A DNA stretch of 36,713 bases from CAZQKE01 sp964593865 (lineage in GTDB: Bacteria; Chloroflexota; Anaerolineae; JAAYZQ01): NCBI GenBank assembly GCA_964593865.1, contig CAZQKE010000078.1, positions 1-36,713 on the forward strand, read 5' to 3'. Below the pieces are notes generated by a model. The model ran no database searches. It was not told the origin of the DNA and saw only the letters and a program-made list of their open reading frames with translations. The first letter of the stretch is position 1, and the number at the start of each line of letters is the position of its first letter. Below, in pieces: positions 32,560 through 36,713 of this stretch. The translations under genes and the position numbers were made by a program.

Positions 32560-35500
32560 ATGCTTGACTTTTTTCAGACCGCTTTGCGATCTCTTGATCC
32601 TGCCGTCGCCGGTCTCATTGACTACGAGGCCGAGCGCCAAGCCCGTAAATTGATCCTCATCCCTTCGGAAAGCCAGGCCCCTGCCGCCGTGCGGGAGGCG
32701 TTGGGGTCCGTCTTTCAGAACATCTACGCCGAAGGCTACCCCGACCCCAGCCTCCACGGCGCGCCCCAGGAGGTCATCCTGGACTATGAGGTCCAGTTGG
32801 CCCACTACCGCCGCTACTCAGATCGTCGCTATTACAAAGGCGTCGAGTACGTAGACATCCTGGAATCGCTGGCCCGCCGCCGCGCCGCCGAAGCCTTTGC
32901 CGCCAACGGCATCCCGCCGGAGGAGATTTGGGCCAACGTCCAACCCCTTTCCGGCAGCCCGGCCAACAGCGCCGTCTACAGCGCGTTGGTCCCCCTGGGC
33001 AGTACGGTGATGGGCATGGACCTGCTCCACGGCGGCCACCTGACCCACGGCAGTCCCGTCAACCGCTCCGGCAAATTCTATCACATCGTCTCCTACGGCA
33101 TAGACGAAAAGACCGAGCGGCTGGACTATGACGCCATTGAAGCCCTGGCCCGCGAGCACCGGCCCAAGATGATCATCGCCGGGTACACCTCCTACCCCTG
33201 GATGCCCGACTGGGCGCGGTTCCGCCAGATCGCCGACGCCGTGGGAGCCTACCTGCTGGCCGACATCTCCCACATTGCCGGGATGGTCGCCGCCGGGGTT
33301 GTGCCCAGCCCCATCGGCTACGCCCATGTCATCAGCTTCACCACCCACAAGACCCTCTACGGCCCACGGGGGGCCTGCCTGCTGACCACGGACAAGAAGC
33401 TGGCCGCCAAGATAGACGCCGCCGTCTTCCCCGGTGAGCAAGGCGGCCCTCACGTCAACGCCATGGCCGGCATGGCCGTCTCCTTTGAACTGGCCCGTCG
33501 CCCCGAATTCCGCCGACTCCAGCAGCAGGTGGTGGATAACGCCGCCCACCTGGCCGCCGAACTGGAACGCCACGGCCTGCGCATCCCCTACGGGGGGACC
33601 GATACCCACATGCTCCTGGTGGATTGTAAAAGCGTGCGCAGCGATTGGGGTGTCAGCCCCGACGGCAAAAAGGGCACACCCCTCATGGGCGACGTGGCCG
33701 CCCGCATCCTGGACCTGGCGGGCATCGTCCTCAACCGCAACACCATCCCCGGCGACCGGAGCGCCCGCAACCCCAGCGGCATCCGTCTGGGCACACCCTG
33801 GATCACCCAACGGGGCTTTCGCTTCCCGGAGATTGAACGCCTGGCCGCCATCATCGCCCGGCTGCTCAAAGGAATGAAGCCCTACGCCTTTGCCGGTCGC
33901 TACGGGCCGGTTTACCGGGCCAAAATCGATTTTGATCTGTTGGAAGAAGCCAAACGCGATGTGGTGGAACTGGCCTGCCAGACCGACCTTCCCGGTGACT
34001 ATTGCCCCGGCGGGTATCCCCACCACTACTTTATGTACCGTCCCAGCCACGATCCCGGCGGCAAATGGGACATCATTGAGATAGAAGGGACCCACGCCCG
34101 CGGCTTTTGCAACGTGGCCCTGACCAACGATGTTTATGCCCTGGGGCCGGGCGATTCCCAGCCCACCTGGATTTTGGAACCGGACGGGCGCCCCATGAGC
34201 GGCGGCGTCCTCAAGCGACCCGGCCCGGAAAGCACCCGCTTGCAGCTCCTCGTCCCCGCTTCGGCGGAGGCGCGGGTGGCCCACTGGCTGCGTGCCCTTT
34301 CCGACGGCTTTGTGGAGATGGACCCCGACGACCTGTATGCCAAAGCTCCCGGCCCCGTCGTCGTCCGCCGCCTGCCCCACACCCAAACCGAATCGTGGAC
34401 CGAGCGTCCACCCGCCCCCGAAGATTTTGAGAAAGAGGAGGTGGGCTGGGCTTTCCATAAACCCTATTGGATCGGCAGGCGGGCGCGGGCCGATGCCCCC
34501 GGCGGCCTGGAGCCGCTGCCCCCCTTCCGCTGGCAGGAACCGGAGGAGCGGCCCTTGCAACGGACCGTCCTCTATGACGCCCACCGCAACCTGGGGGCCA
34601 AGATGGCTCCCTTTGCCGGATGGGAAATGCCCATCCGCTACGGTTCCGTCCAGGAAGAACACCTGGCCGTGCGCCGGGAGGCGGGCCTGTTTGACGTGAG
34701 CCACATGGGGCTTTTTGAGTTCGCGGGCGAAAACGTCCACCTCTTTCTCAACACCGTCACCAGCAACGACATCTCCTTGCTGGACGTAGGCCAGGCCCAA
34801 TACTCCTTCCTCCTGGACCCGGAAGGCCACGTCCTGGACGACGTGTACGTCTACCGCGTGGGGGAGGAGCGTTATTGGATGGTGGTCAATGCCGCCAACC
34901 GGGACAAGGATTGGGCTTGGCTGAATGCCGTCCGCCGCAACGAGGTGCTCATTGACCCTGCCCGACCCTGGTCGCGGGCGTTGGGCGCGTCCACCGTTGC
35001 CCTCCGCGACCTGCGCTCCGAGCGCGTCCTGTTGGCCCTGCAAGGCCCTCGCTCCCCCGATGTGCTGTTGGCCCTGCTGGACGGGGAGGATGACCCCCTC
35101 CGCGAGCAGCTGACCGAGATCAAGCGCAACGAGATCATCCATGTTCAGCTGGCGGGGTACGACCTGTACCTTTCCCGCACCGGTTACACCGGCGAGCCGT
35201 GGGGTTTTGAGATCTTTGTCCACCCGGCGGCGGCCTCGGCCCTGTGGCACGCCCTGCTGGAAGCGGGCGAGCCGTTCGGCCTGCGGCCCATCGGCCTGGC
35301 CGCCCGCGACAGCCTGCGCATCGAGGCCGGGCTGCCCCTCTACGGCCACGAACTGGCCGGTCCTTTGGACCTCAACCCCGCCGATGCCGGATTCGACCCT
35401 TACGTCAAACTCTACAAACCCTTCTTTGTGGGCAAGGCGGCTTACCTGGCCCACGAGCGGGAGCGGGCCGCCCGTTTGATCCGCTTCCGCTTTGATGAGG

Positions 35501-35775
35501 AGCACGCCCGCCTGCCCCGCCAGGGGGATGTGGTCGTCAGCCGCAAAGGCCGGGTGGTGGGGGCCGTGACCAGCGCATCCATTGACAGCGAAGGGCGGCT
35601 GGTGGGGTTGGCTTACGTCCAAAAGCAGTATGCCCGGCGGGGAACGCGCTTGGGTGTGTTCCAGGTGGATAGCCGGGCCTGGGCCGACCGGCCCCTGACC
35701 GAACTCAAGACCGGCGACCGGGTGCAGCTCCACGATGACATCACCGTCATCCGCCGCTTTTTGAACAAACAATGA
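32560..35775 (+). CDS. Serine hydroxymethyltransferase-GcvT fusion protein
   Basis: One 1071-aa protein joins two folate-linked glycine enzymes. Residues about 1-450 are SHMT (glycine + 5,10-methylene-THF to serine): SESQAPAAVREALGS, YAEGYP, ADISHIAGMV and the PLP lysine K264 in TTHKTLYGPRGA. About 27 extra residues sit between YAEGYP and RRYYKG. Residues about 665-1071 are GcvT, the aminomethyltransferase of glycine cleavage: GAKMAPFAGWEMPI, GLFDVSHMG, LQGPRSPDVL, YLSRTGYTGE, AARDSLRIEAG. The linker (about 505-604) itself resembles a GcvT N-terminal segment (ALTNDVYALGPG ... WILEPDGRP against VTSNDISLLDVG ... FLLDPEGHV). GGAGG precedes the ATG. Fusion would channel methylene-THF between the two reactions; this is inference. 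Confidence 0.92.
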   Translation: MLDFFQTALRSLDPAVAGLIDYEAERQARKLILIPSESQAPAAVREALGSVFQNIYAEGYPDPSLHGAPQEVILDYEVQLAHYRRYSDRRYYKGVEYVDILESLARRRAAEAFAANGIPPEEIWANVQPLSGSPANSAVYSALVPLGSTVMGMDLLHGGHLTHGSPVNRSGKFYHIVSYGIDEKTERLDYDAIEALAREHRPKMIIAGYTSYPWMPDWARFRQIADAVGAYLLADISHIAGMVAAGVVPSPIGYAHVISFTTHKTLYGPRGACLLTTDKKLAAKIDAAVFPGEQGGPHVNAMAGMAVSFELARRPEFRRLQQQVVDNAAHLAAELERHGLRIPYGGTDTHMLLVDCKSVRSDWGVSPDGKKGTPLMGDVAARILDLAGIVLNRNTIPGDRSARNPSGIRLGTPWITQRGFRFPEIERLAAIIARLLKGMKPYAFAGRYGPVYRAKIDFDLLEEAKRDVVELACQTDLPGDYCPGGYPHHYFMYRPSHDPGGKWDIIEIEGTHARGFCNVALTNDVYALGPGDSQPTWILEPDGRPMSGGVLKRPGPESTRLQLLVPASAEARVAHWLRALSDGFVEMDPDDLYAKAPGPVVVRRLPHTQTESWTERPPAPEDFEKEEVGWAFHKPYWIGRRARADAPGGLEPLPPFRWQEPEERPLQRTVLYDAHRNLGAKMAPFAGWEMPIRYGSVQEEHLAVRREAGLFDVSHMGLFEFAGENVHLFLNTVTSNDISLLDVGQAQYSFLLDPEGHVLDDVYVYRVGEERYWMVVNAANRDKDWAWLNAVRRNEVLIDPARPWSRALGASTVALRDLRSERVLLALQGPRSPDVLLALLDGEDDPLREQLTEIKRNEIIHVQLAGYDLYLSRTGYTGEPWGFEIFVHPAAASALWHALLEAGEPFGLRPIGLAARDSLRIEAGLPLYGHELAGPLDLNPADAGFDPYVKLYKPFFVGKAAYLAHERERAARLIRFRFDEEHARLPRQGDVVVSRKGRVVGAVTSASIDSEGRLVGLAYVQKQYARRGTRLGVFQVDSRAWADRPLTELKTGDRVQLHDDITVIRRFLNKQ

Positions 35776-35802
35776 GGCGGACCGGTGACCATGGGGGAAA
35801 AG

Positions 35803-36309
35803 ATGACAGACCCACAGAAACCGGGTATCTCCGGTAGCGTGCGCCATATCACCGTCTTTGCCGAAGCCAGGTCCATCGAAAAGTGGCGAAAGCAGGTGAT
35901 CGCCGGGCAACCGGATGCCGGGAAATTCGCCTTCATCAGTGATGAGGGCGGGTACCTGCCCGGCGGCGAGGGCACTGCACCGACCCCCTTGAGCTACTTT
36001 GTCGCCGGGATGGCCCTTTGATTGCTATCGCATGTGTCGCAGGTGGCGGCAAAAAGGAAACTGACCCTGCGGGATGAGCGGGTCAAGGTCGTCGCCCATT
36101 TCCGGGAGGCAGGATCGGTCTTGCAGGGCACAAGCACAGGCCGGTGTGAACGGTTCGACGTGGAGCTGACCGTCGAGTCCGACGAGCCGGAAGAAGAGAT
36201 TGCAAAGCTCGTCCGCCTGGCCCACGAAATGTGCTTTACGGAGCACGCGCTCACGGGGCAGGTGGAGGTGAGGTGCGTAGATCGTTTGAACGGGCGGTTG
36301 CTGAGGTGA
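35803..36309 (+). CDS. OsmC-family protein, candidate selenoprotein (in-frame TGA at 36019-36021)
   Basis: Read through one TGA, this is a complete 168-aa OsmC-family peroxidase-like protein. Before the TGA: FAFISDEGGYLPGG, then APTPLSYFVAGMAL. After it, in the same frame: LLSHVSQVAAKRKLTL, GTSTGRCERFDVELTVESDE and LVRLAHEMCFTEHAL. OsmC proteins have a redox cysteine at exactly the TGA position (residue 73) and a second one at EMC (C144), which is present. So TGA replaces the peroxidatic cysteine and no other residue is disturbed. An imperfect hairpin can be drawn directly after the TGA (TTGC...GCAA around CGC...GCG). OsmC-like selenoproteins are known from metagenomes. The start is uncertain (GTG 35785, ATG 35791 or ATG 35803). 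If the TGA stops translation, it is a nonsense-disrupted gene. Confidence 0.8.
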
Positions 36310-36380
36310 CAGGGTGGTCTGCCGCCCACGCGGACCCTATCCACCCCCCGGCACACTGCCGAGGATAAAATCGGTGTTTG

Positions 36381-36420
36381 CCCTCATTCCCCTACCGGCG
36401 GTCCGGATAGGGGGTGAGGG
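36381..36420. terminator. Inverted repeat after the OsmC gene
   Basis: CCCTCA and CCCCTA (36381-36394) pair with TAGGGG and TGAGGG (36408-36420), with CCGG/CCGG inside. Terminator-like position but no T-run. Otherwise 36310-36524 has no gene I can support. Confidence 0.5.
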
Positions 36421-36524
36421 AATAATCCGGCCGTCCGCGAATGTACCCGAATGCACAGGGGGCCGGGCACGTTTGCGCATTCGTGTCAGTTTGTGGACGG
36501 CCTGCGGTTTCCGGGGAAGGAACG

Positions 36525-36713
36525 ATGATAGAAGAGATTTTCGCCGAGATCACTTCCGAAGCGCACTGGGTACTGGCCGTGTTGGCCCTGATCATCATCG
36601 CCGCACCCCTGCTCGCCGAGCGGTTCCGCCTGCCGGGGATGCTCGGCCTGGTGCTGGGCGGCATGGTGTTCGGGCCGTATGTCCTGGGCTGGCTGCCCGC
36701 CGGTTCCCTGGAC
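36525..36713 (+). CDS. CPA2-type cation:proton antiporter, 5' part only
   Basis: The first 63 residues are visible; the gene continues past the window. A short acidic N-terminus precedes a membrane helix (WVLAVLALIIIAAPLLAE), then RFRLPGMLGLVLGGMVFGP, the signature loop and second helix of Kef/NhaS-type CPA2 exchangers. GGGGAAGGA lies just upstream of the ATG. Cation specificity (K+ or Na+) and the presence of a C-terminal TrkA-N domain cannot be seen. Confidence 0.8.
   Translation, partial: MIEEIFAEITSEAHWVLAVLALIIIAAPLLAERFRLPGMLGLVLGGMVFGPYVLGWLPAGSLD

Noticed and set aside
32818..35910. A 1030-codon open frame on the minus strand
   Set aside because: Antisense to the SHMT-GcvT fusion, which has clear catalytic motifs; the antisense product has none.

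Overview
The window looks like a chromosomal contig from a Chloroflexota bacterium, most likely Anaerolineae-like. The evidence is the high-GC backbone, a giant beta-helix/DUF11 surface protein ending in an LPLVLR-type tail, Pro/Thr-rich lipoprotein linkers, a TPR-DUF2723 membrane protein, spoVS and ricT in what appears to be a non-Bacillota setting, and a serine hydroxymethyltransferase-GcvT fusion. This placement is an inference from gene content; no rRNA is present. Several sigma70-type promoters (TTGACA-17-TATAAT and close variants) are readable and help decide starts.

Layout. 1-5148: 3' part of a very large secreted protein. 5367-9193: a small hypothetical gene and a GH13-family glycosidase. 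9229-15824: an AT-richer, all-plus-strand array of gene cassettes separated by attC-like sites with no integrase in the window (a CALIN). Its first cassette is about 3.85 kb and carries three overlapping genes: a DruA/DUF4338 protein, a NurA-like nuclease and a HerA-like ATPase. Smaller cassettes follow with a PH-domain membrane protein, a broken flavodoxin, an Imm63-like protein and an unknown protein. 15861-16555: a gene remnant and a Nudix hydrolase. 16691-19495: a SERCA-like Ca2+ P-type ATPase. 19901-22688: a zinc alcohol dehydrogenase with a lipoprotein, then a frameshifted PhnD-like binding protein. 23012-26001 (minus): TPR-DUF2723 membrane protein and a SurA-type PPIase. 26261-26366: tRNA-His and its terminator. 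26386-28661: a small membrane-anchored protein, a cold-shock gene with a terminator in its leader, and an OmpR-type regulator. 28715-30875: holB, ricT, spoVS. 31205-35775: zinc-ribbon protein, MazG-like protein, small membrane protein and the SHMT-GcvT fusion. 35803-36309: an OsmC-family gene with an in-frame TGA exactly where the first redox cysteine should be. 36525-end: start of a CPA2-type antiporter.

How the genes fit together. The backbone is ordinary housekeeping and envelope function. The accessory core is the cassette array, where the DruA-NurA-HerA operon has the composition expected of an anti-phage or anti-plasmid system: a translocase with its nuclease plus a DruA protein. I know of no named system with exactly these three genes. 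The second standout is the OsmC gene, a strong candidate selenoprotein. An 82-bp dispersed repeat occurs three times in the right-hand two thirds of the window.
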